Source: a bacterium (GTDB taxonomy: Bacteria > Pseudomonadota > Alphaproteobacteria > Micavibrionales > UBA2020). Taken from it: a stretch of DNA of 64,000 bases. The notes below the pieces were generated by a model that was not told the DNA's origin, did no database searches, and worked only from the letters and a program-made list of their open reading frames with translations. Shown here in pieces: positions 17,128-26,544 of the stretch. The first letter of the stretch is position 1. Every line of letters begins with the position of its first letter. Location of the stretch: NCBI GenBank assembly GCA_029945425.1, contig JAQSDV010000004.1, positions 728,981 through 792,980 of the forward strand. The letters run 5' to 3'. The translations under genes and the position numbers were made by a program.

Positions 17128-17804
17128 TGGACGGGCTGACGAAAATTTATCCGGGCGATCTGGTCGATCTGGGCGGCTTTGTCACCCGCCATCCGGTAAA
17201 AATCGACGTCGTTTATGCGCAGCCGCAACATCCCGACAATATTTTCAAGGTGGGCATTTACCGCCCCGAAGCGAAAATGTGGTGCCACCGCGAACTGGCA
17301 CCCATCATCCTGCGCGCCGCCGACATCTGCTTTGAAAAAAGCGGATATATTTTCGAGCTGAAAGATTGCCTGCGCACGGTCGAGGCACAGGCGCTGATGG
17401 CGGCAACCGATATCGTGAAGGCCAATCCGCATTGGCTGCAGGAACCGAACCGGCTGCTGTCACCGCCCGGCAAGGGCGGCCATCCGCGCGGCATGGCGAT
17501 CGACATTATCCTGCTCACCGAAAACGGCGATCAGGTCGATATGGGCACAGCTTTCGACCATTTGACGACCGATCCCGCCAATAACCCCGCCGCGCGCAAC
17601 TACACGAAACTATCGCCCGCCGTGCTGGCGCACCGGAAACTTCTGGAAGACGCGATGGTCGAGGCCGCAAATGATGCCGGCCGTGAAATCCTGCCGCTGC
17701 CGCAGGAATGGTGGGATTTCAGGTTCATGCCCGCCTATGCGAACACGTTCGAACCCGTCAGCGACAAAACCCTGCCGGTCGATATGCGCGTGACGCAGGT
17801 TTAA
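17127..17804 (+). CDS. D-alanyl-D-alanine dipeptidase-like peptidase (VanX/DdpX, M15D)
   Basis: A 225-residue protein. The zinc motif of the VanX family is present in GGHPRGMAIDIILL: H119 and D126 have the canonical 7-residue spacing. The second motif is PQEWWDFRF, with base E194; the expected third zinc ligand His of EWWH is Asp (D197) here. Family members cleave D-Ala-D-Ala or related D-amino dipeptides during wall recycling or vancomycin resistance. No signal peptide, so cytoplasmic. The start overlaps the ThDP gene stop (TAATG). It is convergent with mnmC, overlapping by 4 bases. Activity with Asp as ligand is plausible but not certain. Confidence 0.82.
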   Translation: MDGLTKIYPGDLVDLGGFVTRHPVKIDVVYAQPQHPDNIFKVGIYRPEAKMWCHRELAPIILRAADICFEKSGYIFELKDCLRTVEAQALMAATDIVKANPHWLQEPNRLLSPPGKGGHPRGMAIDIILLTENGDQVDMGTAFDHLTTDPANNPAARNYTKLSPAVLAHRKLLEDAMVEAANDAGREILPLPQEWWDFRFMPAYANTFEPVSDKTLPVDMRVTQV

Positions 17805-19645
17805 ATTTCTTTCCGCTTCAACGCCCGCAAAATAAAGCGCTCCGGCAATAACCGTTCGGCAAGATCGGCAGGCACAGGCAGCGGATCGCCCGAAATTTCC
17901 GCCGCAATAATTTCCCCTGCCACCGGCGCGCCCGTCATGCCATGCGCGCCAAAGCCCGTTGAAATATATAACCCCTCCAGACGCGGCGTCTCCGAAACGG
18001 AGCCGCCGCCCCGCACCTGCGGGTTCGCCGCGATATAAGTTGTATAATCAGCGCACACCCCTGCCATCGGCAGTTTATCCGGCGTGGTCGCGCGATATCC
18101 GCTGCGGCTGCCTGCGATATGCGTTTCGTTGAATCCGAATTGCGGCAGGCTTTCGTTGAGGCTCGTCAGGTTTTCAAGGTCATCGCTAGCGCGCGTATCG
18201 GGCGTTGCCGCCTCTTCCTTCTGGAACGTTGCGCCGATGCAATGCAATCCGTCTTGCAATGGCGTGATATATCCCTCGTGGCAAATCACTTTATTCAGCG
18301 TTGCGGAGGTTGCGGTCGGTGTTAACATTGTGATCTGCCCGCGCAGTGATTGCAGCGGCAGCCAGTCGGTCTGCGAAAAACTTTTACTGTTGTTGCCAAG
18401 GGCGATCACGACCGCACCATAAACTTCATCCAGAATTTTCCAGCCACCCGTCACTTGTTCAATAGTTTCAATCGATGTCGTGAAATGTTTCGTGATGTTG
18501 GGATGCGCCGCAAGTTGCGCACAGAATTCTGGCGGCGATAAAAAGCCCGCCATTGGCTGATGATAACCGCCGTCGCATAATTGCGCGTAATCCGCCGGAA
18601 ACGCGTTGTTTTCCAATATCTGAGCCGTTTTCTGCTTTTCTGCATCGTCCATATCCAGATGCGTCACGCCACAGCTGCGCCATGACGGCAGTTTAAATGC
18701 TGTCAGCAGGCAGCGCGTGAAGCTGAAGGCATGGGCATGATAGGTACCCATCGGCGACGCATCAGCCGTCAGTTTCGGATAGACGATGCCGACCGGGTTA
18801 CCGGATGTTTCCTGCGCCGTGCTGTCATGACGGTCAATTAATGCCACAGCATGCCCGCGTGTTGCCAGCGCATGCGCAACGCTGCAACCCGCAATGCCCG
18901 CACCCAACACGGCAATTTTTTTCAAAGTGGGCGGCGTCCCAGCCGCGCCCGGCATCACCGCCGTAGTGCTGCTCCATTTAAATCCGAAGCCTTTGACTTT
19001 TTTTACCGCGAATCCCGCCGCCGCCAATCCGCGCCGCACATGTCCCGCCGATGAAAACGACGCAACCGTGCCGCCCGCTTTCGTGCGCGCCGCAACTTGC
19101 GCGTAAACATTCTCCGTCCACATATCGGGATTATATTTCGGTGCGAAACCGTCGAGATGCCAGGCGTCGAATTTCCCCTGCAATTGCGGCAATACATCTG
19201 CGATATCGCCGAACAGCAATATCAGGGTCACGCGGCCTTGCATGAAATGCAGCGTATGAAATCCTTCTATCAGGGGCGGGTATTGTTCCAGCAGCGGTTG
19301 CGACCATGGCGATAATTCACCGAAATGCGCGTAAATGGTTTCAAGATCGGCGCGCTCTACGGGATGTTTTTCAATGCTGGCATAAACCAGCCGCGCATCC
19401 GCAGGTGCTTTTTGCGCGAACAACTGCGCCGTTAAAAGGAAATTAAGGCCGCTGCCAAAGCCGGTTTCTGCGATATGGAACGCACCCGTAACATTGGCAA
19501 ACCGTTCCTGCAGCTTATTGCCGTCAAGATAGACATAGCGTGATTCATCCAGCCCTTTTTTCAGCTGGAAATAGACGTCGCCGTAATCGAGGCTGCGCAA
19601 CTGGCCGTCGTCGGACCATTGCAAACGGGCGGGTTTCAATGCCAA
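17801..19645 (-). CDS. mnmC: Bifunctional tRNA 5-methylaminomethyl-2-thiouridine synthase MnmC
   Basis: A 614-residue fusion. The N-terminal SAM methyltransferase (DUF752; residues about 1-235) has FHIAETGFGSGLNFLLTAQL and AWHLDGFAPKYNPDMW. The C-terminal FAD oxidoreductase (about 245-600) has IAVLGAGIAGCSVAHALATR and the late FAD motif GLYISTGFGAHGMTGAPVAG. Together they convert cmnm5s2U to mnm5s2U at tRNA position 34. Start is TTG at 19645, the only initiator before the conserved LKPARLQWSDDGQLRSLDYG. Somewhat shorter than the 668-residue E. coli protein but complete in motifs. Confidence 0.93.
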   Translation of the reverse strand: MALKPARLQWSDDGQLRSLDYGDVYFQLKKGLDESRYVYLDGNKLQERFANVTGAFHIAETGFGSGLNFLLTAQLFAQKAPADARLVYASIEKHPVERADLETIYAHFGELSPWSQPLLEQYPPLIEGFHTLHFMQGRVTLILLFGDIADVLPQLQGKFDAWHLDGFAPKYNPDMWTENVYAQVAARTKAGGTVASFSSAGHVRRGLAAAGFAVKKVKGFGFKWSSTTAVMPGAAGTPPTLKKIAVLGAGIAGCSVAHALATRGHAVALIDRHDSTAQETSGNPVGIVYPKLTADASPMGTYHAHAFSFTRCLLTAFKLPSWRSCGVTHLDMDDAEKQKTAQILENNAFPADYAQLCDGGYHQPMAGFLSPPEFCAQLAAHPNITKHFTTSIETIEQVTGGWKILDEVYGAVVIALGNNSKSFSQTDWLPLQSLRGQITMLTPTATSATLNKVICHEGYITPLQDGLHCIGATFQKEEAATPDTRASDDLENLTSLNESLPQFGFNETHIAGSRSGYRATTPDKLPMAGVCADYTTYIAANPQVRGGGSVSETPRLEGLYISTGFGAHGMTGAPVAGEIIAAEISGDPLPVPADLAERLLPERFILRALKRKEI

Positions 19646-19714
19646 AATGAATCTCTGTCGCGGAGTTATGTTACCGCGCCAAGAATCACAGATGCAGCAA
19701 TTAAAGGCAAGAGC

Positions 19715-20173
19715 GTGATCAGCGTTTTATTCGTCTGCACCGGAAATATCTGCCGCTCCCCCACCGCCGAGGGCGTGTTCCGCCATCTGGTCGAGGATGC
19801 GGGGCTGGAGGATGAATTCAAAATCGCGTCATCCGGCACCGAAAGCTATCATGTGGGCGACCCGCCAGATGCGCGTTCCACCCGCATGGCCGTGAAATAC
19901 GGCGTGTCGTTGCAGGGACAAAAGGCGCGGCATTTATCGGCGAAGGACTACACCGAATTCGATTACATTTTTGCCATGGATAGCGGGCATTTATCGATTC
20001 TAAATACCCGCGCCCCCAAAAACGCACGCGCGAAAATCGCCATGTTCCTCGCATCCGGCGATGTGCCCGATCCGTGGTACGGGGCAGAGCCCGATTTCGA
20101 ACATGTCTATGCGCTGGTGCATAAACGCTGCGAAGAATTGCTGAAGACAATACGGAAGGATCACAACCTATGA
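19715..20173 (+). CDS. Low-molecular-weight protein-tyrosine phosphatase family
   Basis: A 152-residue protein. The P-loop C8-X5-R14 lies in VLFVCTGNICRSPTAEGVFR, and the general-acid loop is DVPDPWYGAEPDFEHVY (D119). The start is GTG at 19715, with an AAGGCAAG ribosome binding site upstream; the frame is open further but without sense. The gene overlaps the fructosamine kinase start by ATGA. In bacteria this pairing is known, and LMW-PTPs can hydrolyse ribulosamine-5-phosphates, so a role in protein deglycation is as likely as phosphotyrosine removal (established for homologues, inferred here). Confidence 0.9.
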   Translation: MISVLFVCTGNICRSPTAEGVFRHLVEDAGLEDEFKIASSGTESYHVGDPPDARSTRMAVKYGVSLQGQKARHLSAKDYTEFDYIFAMDSGHLSILNTRAPKNARAKIAMFLASGDVPDPWYGAEPDFEHVYALVHKRCEELLKTIRKDHNL

Positions 20174-21018
20174 TCACCCCCGCGCTGAAGCTGGAAGTCG
20201 AAAAAGAACTGAAAGGGCGCATCACCACGATCGCGCCGCTATCGGCTGCGAACAACGCACAGATTTACCGCATCGTGCTGGATAACAAACGCGTGATGGT
20301 GGCCAAGGTGGCGGAACGGGGTCTCGATACCGAAGCCTTCATGCTCCATTACCTCAAAACCCGTTCTCGCCTTGTCGTTCCGGCCGTGTTCTATAGCAAT
20401 GAACACATCATCGTGATGGAGTTCATCGAAACCCAATACGGGCTTGATGACACCGGCCAGCGCATTGCCGCCGACATTCTGGCGGATCTGCATTCCATTA
20501 CCGCGGATACATACGGGCTGGAGCGCGATACCTTGATCGGATCATTGCGCCAGCCGAACACGCAGACGAAAGACTGGCCCACATTCTTTGTGGAGCAACG
20601 CCTGTTGTACATGGCGCGCGAGGCGCTGAAAGAAACCAAGATCGATGCCAAGACGATGAAGGCGATTGAAAAACTGGCGACGCGCGTGCCCGATATGCTG
20701 AAGGGCTATGCGCAGCCCGCATTGGTGCATGGCGATGTCTGGGGCGGTAATATCCTTGCCTGTCGCGGGCGCATCGCGGCCTTCCTTGATCCGGCGATCT
20801 ATTACGCCGATCCGGAGATCGAGCTTGCCTTTATCAAGCTGTTCTCGACCTTCACGGATACGTTTTTTAATCGCTACAACGATATCCGCCCGATCCGCCC
20901 CGGCTTTTTCGAACAGCGCGCGGATTTGTACAACCTGTACCCGTTGCTGGTGCATACGCGGTTGTTCGGCGCGTCATATGCGCGCAAGGTACAGCGGTTG
21001 CTGGAAAAGTTCGCTTAA
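20170..21018 (+). CDS. Fructosamine/ketosamine 3-kinase family protein
   Basis: A 282-residue aminoglycoside-phosphotransferase-fold kinase of the Fn3K/YniA family. Marks: LSAANNAQIYRIVLDNKRVM (glycine-rich loop equivalent), VMEFIE hinge, LHSITADTYGLERDTLIGSL, the catalytic loop ALVHGDVWGGNILACRGRIA and the metal site FLDPAIYYADPEIELAFIKL. Homologues phosphorylate ketosamines on proteins, which then break down and free the amine. It is translationally coupled to the phosphatase and convergent (4-base overlap) with the TetR gene. Confidence 0.92.
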   Translation: MITPALKLEVEKELKGRITTIAPLSAANNAQIYRIVLDNKRVMVAKVAERGLDTEAFMLHYLKTRSRLVVPAVFYSNEHIIVMEFIETQYGLDDTGQRIAADILADLHSITADTYGLERDTLIGSLRQPNTQTKDWPTFFVEQRLLYMAREALKETKIDAKTMKAIEKLATRVPDMLKGYAQPALVHGDVWGGNILACRGRIAAFLDPAIYYADPEIELAFIKLFSTFTDTFFNRYNDIRPIRPGFFEQRADLYNLYPLLVHTRLFGASYARKVQRLLEKFA

Positions 21019-21635
21019 GCCAGGTGGCTGCCGAACAAACCGATGGTCTTCTTGACGAAGGCTTCGGTTGTATCGACGCCGAATTGCTCCGGCTTCAGCT
21101 TCTCATCGACGACCAGCGTGGTCAGGCCGTGGCAAAGGCTCCAGATCGCAACGGTCAGGAAACGCGCATCTTCCGCGCCATCGTTGCGTTTCGACAGGGC
21201 CGCCGAAATCAATGAATAGCTTTTGCCTGCCGTCATGGCGAGAGTCGGGAAACGCTTCATGTCCGACAATTCGCGTCCGAACATCAGCTGGAACAGCGGC
21301 TTGTTCTCGGTCGCGAAGCGGATGTAGCTGACGGCCAGACGCTCGATGCGTTCTTGTGTGCTGGGTGCGCCGGTTGCGTCTTCGGCCATTTGCAGGGCAA
21401 GGCGCTGGAAACCGGTTTCTGCAACCGCGGCCAGCAATTCGTCTTTGTCGCCGAAATGGCTTTCGTAGAAGGCGGTCGGCGTGACGCCGGTTGCCTTGGC
21501 GAGTGCGCGGAGCGAAAGCCCCGGAACACCGTCGCGCGCCAGAATTTCGAGTGCAGCGGCAATTGCGGCTTCGCGCAGGTTGCCGTGGTGATAGCGGAAT
21601 TTTTTCTGTAAATCAGCTTTGTGCGTGGCAGTCAT
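21015..21635 (-). CDS. TetR/AcrR family transcriptional regulator
   Basis: About 206 residues from the ATG at 21635, which follows GGGGAG; the frame is open to 21659. The N-terminal helix-turn-helix (residues about 18-62) reads AAIAAALEILARDGVPGLSL, RALAKATGVTPTAFYESHFG, DKDELLAAVA, a typical TetR head. The C-terminal ligand domain resembles TetR_C_33-type proteins (FMFGRELSDMKRF-like region). It is divergent from the AidB-like acyl-CoA dehydrogenase across about 150 bases, so that gene is its likely target, with a fatty acyl or similar ligand (inference). Confidence 0.88.
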   Translation of the reverse strand: MTATHKADLQKKFRYHHGNLREAAIAAALEILARDGVPGLSLRALAKATGVTPTAFYESHFGDKDELLAAVAETGFQRLALQMAEDATGAPSTQERIERLAVSYIRFATENKPLFQLMFGRELSDMKRFPTLAMTAGKSYSLISAALSKRNDGAEDARFLTVAIWSLCHGLTTLVVDEKLKPEQFGVDTTEAFVKKTIGLFGSHLA

Positions 21636-21784
21636 TTGGTAGAACTCCCCATGTAGCACACCCCGTTAAGCATCATCCCCTGTTTAGTATCCTTGCATCG
21701 TTCAGATATACCGTCAATAGGGGGTTGAGTTTTGGATGAGCGCGGCGCATGATTCGTAAAATTCATTATGGAGCATGTAAGGCC

Positions 21785-23566
21785 ATGACAGCGTTTTCCC
21801 CCCGTAAAACCGCCACTCCCGCAATTTATTCAAAAGAAACGCGCGGCGAAAATTTTTTTGCAAAAGACCTGAACGCACAGCGCGTTCTGGAACGCATCGC
21901 GCCCGAAATGCTGAAACGCAACTTTGACCGCCTGAAAGATTTCGGCGCGTTCGTCGGCGGGCCTCTGGACGAACAGGCTTCCTATAGCGACCGCGTCGCG
22001 CCACCGGTGCTTGAAACCCACAACAAGCTGGGCGAGAAAAAAAGCCGCGTGATTTTCAACGCGAAATATGAAGACGCGCATCAGGAAGTATATAAACGCG
22101 GCGCGATCGGGTTGTCATTCGCCGATAAGGATGCCGAACCGCATCTCCTCAGCTTCACCATGGGCTATATGCTGTCGCAATCCGATATTTCCGTGCATTG
22201 CCCCGTTACCATGACGGGCGCGGTTGCCTATGTGCTGGATAAATTCGCGCCCGCCGATGTGCGCGCCGCATATTTGCATGAAATGACGCGCATGGACGGG
22301 TTGACCAAAACCGGCGGTACCTGGGCGACCGAACTGCATGGCGGGTCGGATGTCGGCGCGACCACGACGGTTGCAAAAAAAGACGGCGAGAAAATCACGC
22401 TGCACGGATTGAAATGGTTTACCAGCAACGCCAATTCCGGACTTGCCCTCGCAACCGCCCGTCCCGAAGGCGCGCCTGCGGGCAGTAAAGGGTTGGGGCT
22501 GTACCTTGTGCCCAGTCACCTCGCGAATGGCGAACAAAACGCCTATAACATCCGCCGCCTGAAAGATAAATTAGGCACCAAAGGTTTGGCGACCGGCGAG
22601 ATCGACCTTGAAGGCGCGGAAGTCATCGAAATCGCGCCGCCGCCGCATGGTTTGCGGATTATGATGGAGGCGCTGGAATATTCGCGTATCCACAATGCGA
22701 TGGGTGCTGCAGGCGTCACGCGCCGCGCGTTTCTGGAGGCCGCCAGCTGGGCGACACACCGCAAAGCGTTCGGCAAGGAAATCATCAATTACCCGATGGT
22801 GCAAAACGAATTGTTCGACCTGATGGTGCGCTCCGAGGCCGCAACCGCGCTGGCTTTCGAAGCCGCCAAAACTTTCGATGTCGCGCTCAAGGACGAAGAA
22901 CAGCGCATATGGTTACGTTTATCCACCGCGCTTGCCAAATACCGCACGGCGGAGGATGCCGTGCAATCATCGAAAAAAGCGCTCGAGATGGTGGGCGGCA
23001 ATGGCTACACCGAAGAATTCCCGACCGCGCGCCAGTATCGCGATTCCATGGTGCTGACGGTATGGGAAGGCCCTGCCAATATTCAGGCGCTGGAACTGCT
23101 GCGCATGGTGGTGGGCAAGGAACCGGGCGATGATGTGTTCATCGAAAAAATCCGCAAGATCTCCGATGCGTTGCCCGCTGAACTCGCCGCAGAAAAAACG
23201 CTGCTGGATAAGGGGCTGAAGGAAGCGATGAACGCGCTGCTGCACCTGCGCGCCAGCCCGCAGGATGGCGAACGTTTCGCGCGCAAGCTGCTCGACCATA
23301 TGGCGGATGTATTGTCGGGTGCGCTGTTGGCGGAAGAGGCGGCGCATGACCTGACGCTCGGCGATGCGCGCAAGGCTTTGGTGGCGAAACGTTACCTCGA
23401 CAAAGCGTTCGGCGAGAAAAAACTGGAACTGTCGTCCGATGCCGATCCCGTGCATACACATTTCAAGGAAATCGTCAGCTATGCGCCCATCGCGCCCGCC
23501 AAACTCGGCTATGCCGCGCCCGCCAATGACACAGTGAAGCCGAAACAAAAAGGGTTGAAGCCCTAA
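21785..23566 (+). CDS. Acyl-CoA dehydrogenase (large, AidB/FadE-like)
   Basis: About 593 residues from the ATG at 21785. Marks of the acyl-CoA dehydrogenase fold: an N-terminal helical domain, GLTKTGGTWATELHGGSDVG with the FAD/substrate strand region, LHGLKWFTSNANSG, the helical C-terminal domain with EYSRIHNAMGAAGVTRRAFL and RKAFGKEIINYPMVQNELFD, and the nucleotide-end motif VGGNGYTEEFPTARQYRDSM and VWEGPANIQALELLRM. An extra 100-residue helical tail follows, as in long acyl-CoA dehydrogenases of the AidB type. It is divergent from the TetR gene, which likely controls it. Confidence 0.88.
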   Translation: MTAFSPRKTATPAIYSKETRGENFFAKDLNAQRVLERIAPEMLKRNFDRLKDFGAFVGGPLDEQASYSDRVAPPVLETHNKLGEKKSRVIFNAKYEDAHQEVYKRGAIGLSFADKDAEPHLLSFTMGYMLSQSDISVHCPVTMTGAVAYVLDKFAPADVRAAYLHEMTRMDGLTKTGGTWATELHGGSDVGATTTVAKKDGEKITLHGLKWFTSNANSGLALATARPEGAPAGSKGLGLYLVPSHLANGEQNAYNIRRLKDKLGTKGLATGEIDLEGAEVIEIAPPPHGLRIMMEALEYSRIHNAMGAAGVTRRAFLEAASWATHRKAFGKEIINYPMVQNELFDLMVRSEAATALAFEAAKTFDVALKDEEQRIWLRLSTALAKYRTAEDAVQSSKKALEMVGGNGYTEEFPTARQYRDSMVLTVWEGPANIQALELLRMVVGKEPGDDVFIEKIRKISDALPAELAAEKTLLDKGLKEAMNALLHLRASPQDGERFARKLLDHMADVLSGALLAEEAAHDLTLGDARKALVAKRYLDKAFGEKKLELSSDADPVHTHFKEIVSYAPIAPAKLGYAAPANDTVKPKQKGLKP

Positions 23567-23641
23567 TTCTCCATAACTATCCCGCGCCAGGCGTGATTTT
23601 CTTCTGGCATGCGTTATATAATGTCCGCAGGGGAGCCCATC

Positions 23642-24616
23642 ATGCGCGCGCTGAAAATTATTTTCGTCATTGTCCTGATCTTGGCTGTCGCGGCGGGCTT
23701 TCTGCATTTGCGCGGCGCTGGTACGCCGACCGCTTCTGACACCGTGAAGCCTTTCCGCAAGGATATCGTCGAAGCCGTCTATGCAACCGGCGAGGTGGAG
23801 CCGACCAGCTGGTTGCAGGTCGCCCCCCAGCTGACCGCGCGCTATGCGGAAGTGCTGGTCGATGACAACGCCGTCGTGACCAAGGGCCAGATGCTCGCCC
23901 GCGCCGATGATGCGGCGGAGCGCGCGAAGTTGCAGGAATACGAATCCCGCCTCGCGCAGATGAAGAACGAATTTGACCGCAACAAGGGCCTGCTGGATAA
24001 AGGCTATATCAGCAAAAAAGCGTTTGATGATGCGGTCGGCAATTACGACGAAATCCAGTCGCGCATCGATAACCAGAAACTGACCATTGACCGCATGTCG
24101 CTGGTATCGCCGATTGACGGCGTGATCCTGCGCCGCGATATCGAACCGGGCGAAGTGAAGTCGCCCGCGCAAACCGTGTTCTGGCTGGGCGAAACCAAAA
24201 ACCTGCGCATCACCGCCGATGTCGATGAAGAAGACATTCTGAAGGTGAAGCGCGGCCAGACGGCATTGTTGAAGGCCGACGCCATCGCGGGGCAGGTATT
24301 GGAGGGCACAATTGCCGATATCACGCCCAAGGGCGATCCCGTGAACAAAAATTTCCGCGTACGCATTGCGCTGCCTGCCGATACGCCGCTGCTGATAGGC
24401 ATGACGATTGAAGTAAACGTGGTAACCGATAAATCCGAAAACGCGCTGGTCGTGCCCGCCGAAGCGGTGAACGATAACGCCGTCTGGATCGCAGGGGCAA
24501 AACCCGTCAAAACGGCCGTCAAAACCGGCAAATCGGATGGCAAGGTGATTGAAATCCTGTCCGGTTTAACGGGTGAAGAAACTATCCTCGCCCATGCGCC
24601 TGAAGTTAAAAAATGA
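23642..24616 (+). CDS. Periplasmic adaptor subunit (HlyD/MacA-like)
   Basis: About 324 residues from the ATG at 23642, after AGGGGAG. An N-terminal anchor (LKIIFVIVLILAVAAGFLHL) is followed by the lipoyl half-motifs around a coiled-coil hairpin (EYESRLAQMKNEFDRNKGLL and YDEIQSRIDNQKLTIDRMSL), the second lipoyl half VSPIDGVILRRDIEPGEV, and a beta-barrel domain (VDEEDILKVKRGQTALLKAD). It pairs with the permease and ATPase that follow, forming a tripartite-type exporter. No outer-membrane channel gene is nearby. Confidence 0.9.
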   Translation: MRALKIIFVIVLILAVAAGFLHLRGAGTPTASDTVKPFRKDIVEAVYATGEVEPTSWLQVAPQLTARYAEVLVDDNAVVTKGQMLARADDAAERAKLQEYESRLAQMKNEFDRNKGLLDKGYISKKAFDDAVGNYDEIQSRIDNQKLTIDRMSLVSPIDGVILRRDIEPGEVKSPAQTVFWLGETKNLRITADVDEEDILKVKRGQTALLKADAIAGQVLEGTIADITPKGDPVNKNFRVRIALPADTPLLIGMTIEVNVVTDKSENALVVPAEAVNDNAVWIAGAKPVKTAVKTGKSDGKVIEILSGLTGEETILAHAPEVKK

Positions 24617-25860
24617 TCGGGTATGTCGCCGTCCATTATCTTGTGAACCGCAAACGTCAGGCCGCAATATCGGTCGTGGGCGTCATGCTGGGTGTGGCCT
24701 TTTTCATCGCCATTTCCGGCATGCTGCAGGGCATGCACCAGTTCTTTATCAAGCGTCTGGTCGATTCGTATCCGCATGTGATGATCAGCGACGAATTCCG
24801 CGAACCCGAAGCGCAGCCCGTCGTGGTGCGCTATCCCGATGCCGTCACCGTCATTCGCGGGCTGAAGCCCAAGGAAGAAACGCAAGGCGTGCGCAATTAC
24901 CGCCAGATCGTCGAGGGTCTGAAGGAAATGCGGGGGCTTACCTATTCGCCCATCACCTCGGGTCAGGCTTTCCTGCGCTATGGCGGGCGCGATGTATCCA
25001 CGACGCTTTATGGCGTCGATCCGCGGCTGGAGCGTAACGCGAGCAAACTGGCCCGCGATATGAAGGAAGGCCAGATCGAAAATTTGATGACGACCTCGAA
25101 CGGCATCATCCTTGGCCGCGCGCTCGCCGATAAAATCGGCCTCGATATGGGCGCGCGCCTGAATGTGATTTCACCCGTCGGCGTGATCATGCAGATGAAG
25201 GTCGTGGGCATTTTTGATTCGGGCGTCACGCAGGTCGATTCCGGCACGTCCTATGCGAATATCAAAAAAGTGCAGGTGCTCCAAAACAAGGTCGATAAAA
25301 TCAACCAGATCAATATCCGCCTCGACGATGTCGATGCCGCGCCGGAAGTTGCCACCTCGCTGGAACGCAAATTCCGCTACAAGGCCGAAAGCTGGCAGGA
25401 AGCATTCCAGAACATTTTTGAATTATTCGTCGTGCAGAACGGCATCATGTATACGACCGTCTCCGTGATCCTGCTGGTGGCAGGCTTCGGGATCTATAAC
25501 ATCATTTCATCATCGGTCATGGAAAAATACCGCGATATCGCTATCCTGAAATCTATGGGTTTTTCTGAATCCGACGTCGTCGGCATTTTCTTTTTTCAGG
25601 GCGTCGTGATCGGCATCATCGGCGTGATTGCGGGCTGGGCCTGCGGGGCGGTGCTCGTGGAAATTCTCGCCTCCGTCAAATTGTCGCTGAACAAGGATGT
25701 GCCTGTGCGCATGGACGGCTTCCCCATGTTCCGCTCCATCTGGCTGTATGCGGCGGGCGGCGTGATGGGACTGCTTTCCGCCGCCTTTGCCGCATGGATC
25801 CCTGCGCGCCGCGCCGCGCGGCTGCATCCTGTCGACATCATCCGCGGGGCGAGTGGATGA
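24613..25860 (+). CDS. ABC transporter permease, MacB/FtsX type
   Basis: A 415-residue protein with four membrane helices: one near the N-terminus (AAISVVGVMLGVAFFIAISG), a periplasmic MacB_PCD domain (about residues 45-260), then three at the C-terminus (YTTVSVILLVAGFGIYNIIS, VVGIFFFQGVVIGIIGVIAG, and IWLYAAGGVMGLLSAAFAAW). The FtsX motif EKYRDIAILKSMGFSESDVV and the ending WIPARRAARLHPVDIIRG are typical. Unlike MacB, the ATPase is a separate gene. ATGA overlaps at both ends couple it to adaptor and ATPase. Confidence 0.92.
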   Translation: MIGYVAVHYLVNRKRQAAISVVGVMLGVAFFIAISGMLQGMHQFFIKRLVDSYPHVMISDEFREPEAQPVVVRYPDAVTVIRGLKPKEETQGVRNYRQIVEGLKEMRGLTYSPITSGQAFLRYGGRDVSTTLYGVDPRLERNASKLARDMKEGQIENLMTTSNGIILGRALADKIGLDMGARLNVISPVGVIMQMKVVGIFDSGVTQVDSGTSYANIKKVQVLQNKVDKINQINIRLDDVDAAPEVATSLERKFRYKAESWQEAFQNIFELFVVQNGIMYTTVSVILLVAGFGIYNIISSSVMEKYRDIAILKSMGFSESDVVGIFFFQGVVIGIIGVIAGWACGAVLVEILASVKLSLNKDVPVRMDGFPMFRSIWLYAAGGVMGLLSAAFAAWIPARRAARLHPVDIIRGASG

Positions 25861-26540
25861 GCAACGTCATCACCCTTACCAATGTCACCCGTATTTTGCA
25901 GAGCGAAGAAATTCCCGTCACGCTGGTGAACGACGCCAGTTTGACCGTCAAATCCGGCGAATTCCTTGCCGTGCGCGGCACATCGGGGTCTGGCAAATCG
26001 TCGCTTTTATATCTGATGGGACTGTTGGACAAGCCGACGGCGGGGCATATCAATATCGCGGGCATCGATGTGTCGACGGCATCCGAACAGGTGCGGCAGG
26101 AAACGCGGCTGGAAAAAATCGGTTTCGTGTTCCAGTTCCACTTTCTGCTGCAGGAATTCTCCGCGCTTGATAACGTCATGCTGCCGATGCGCCGCCTTGG
26201 CAAGCTGTCGGACAAGGATATGCGGGCACGCGCCGAAAAACTGCTGGTGTCGCTGGGGCTGGAGGGTAAAACCAGCAAAAAGCCCGGCCAGATGTCAGGC
26301 GGGGAGCGTCAGCGCGTCGCCATTGCCCGTGCGCTCGGGAATGAGCCGATGGTGATCCTCGCCGACGAGCCGACCGGCAATCTGGATAGCAATAACACCG
26401 CCGCCGTGATTGATATTTTCAAGAAACTGGCGCATGAAACAGGGGTGGCGGTGGTGGCCGTGACGCACGACCCCGATTTCGCCACCAAAACCGACCGCAA
26501 TATCGTCATGAAGGACGGAAAGATCGTAGAGGGACAATAA
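25857..26540 (+). CDS. ABC transporter ATP-binding protein, LolD/MacB-type
   Basis: A 227-residue ATPase. Walker A GTSGSGKSSLLYLMG, Q-loop FVFQFHFLLQEFSALDNVML, signature MSGGERQRVAIARALGNEP, Walker B MVILADEPTGNLDS and H-loop VVAVTHDPDFATKTDR. Its start overlaps the permease stop (ATGA). Third gene of the adaptor-permease-ATPase exporter; likely substrates in this family are lipids, lipoproteins, small peptides or drugs. Confidence 0.94.
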   Translation: MSNVITLTNVTRILQSEEIPVTLVNDASLTVKSGEFLAVRGTSGSGKSSLLYLMGLLDKPTAGHINIAGIDVSTASEQVRQETRLEKIGFVFQFHFLLQEFSALDNVMLPMRRLGKLSDKDMRARAEKLLVSLGLEGKTSKKPGQMSGGERQRVAIARALGNEPMVILADEPTGNLDSNNTAAVIDIFKKLAHETGVAVVAVTHDPDFATKTDRNIVMKDGKIVEGQ

Positions 26541-26544
26541 ATAG

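Noticed and set aside
22967..24172. 401-codon minus-strand frame across aidB-like and adaptor genes
   Set aside because: Antisense to two real genes; no motif.
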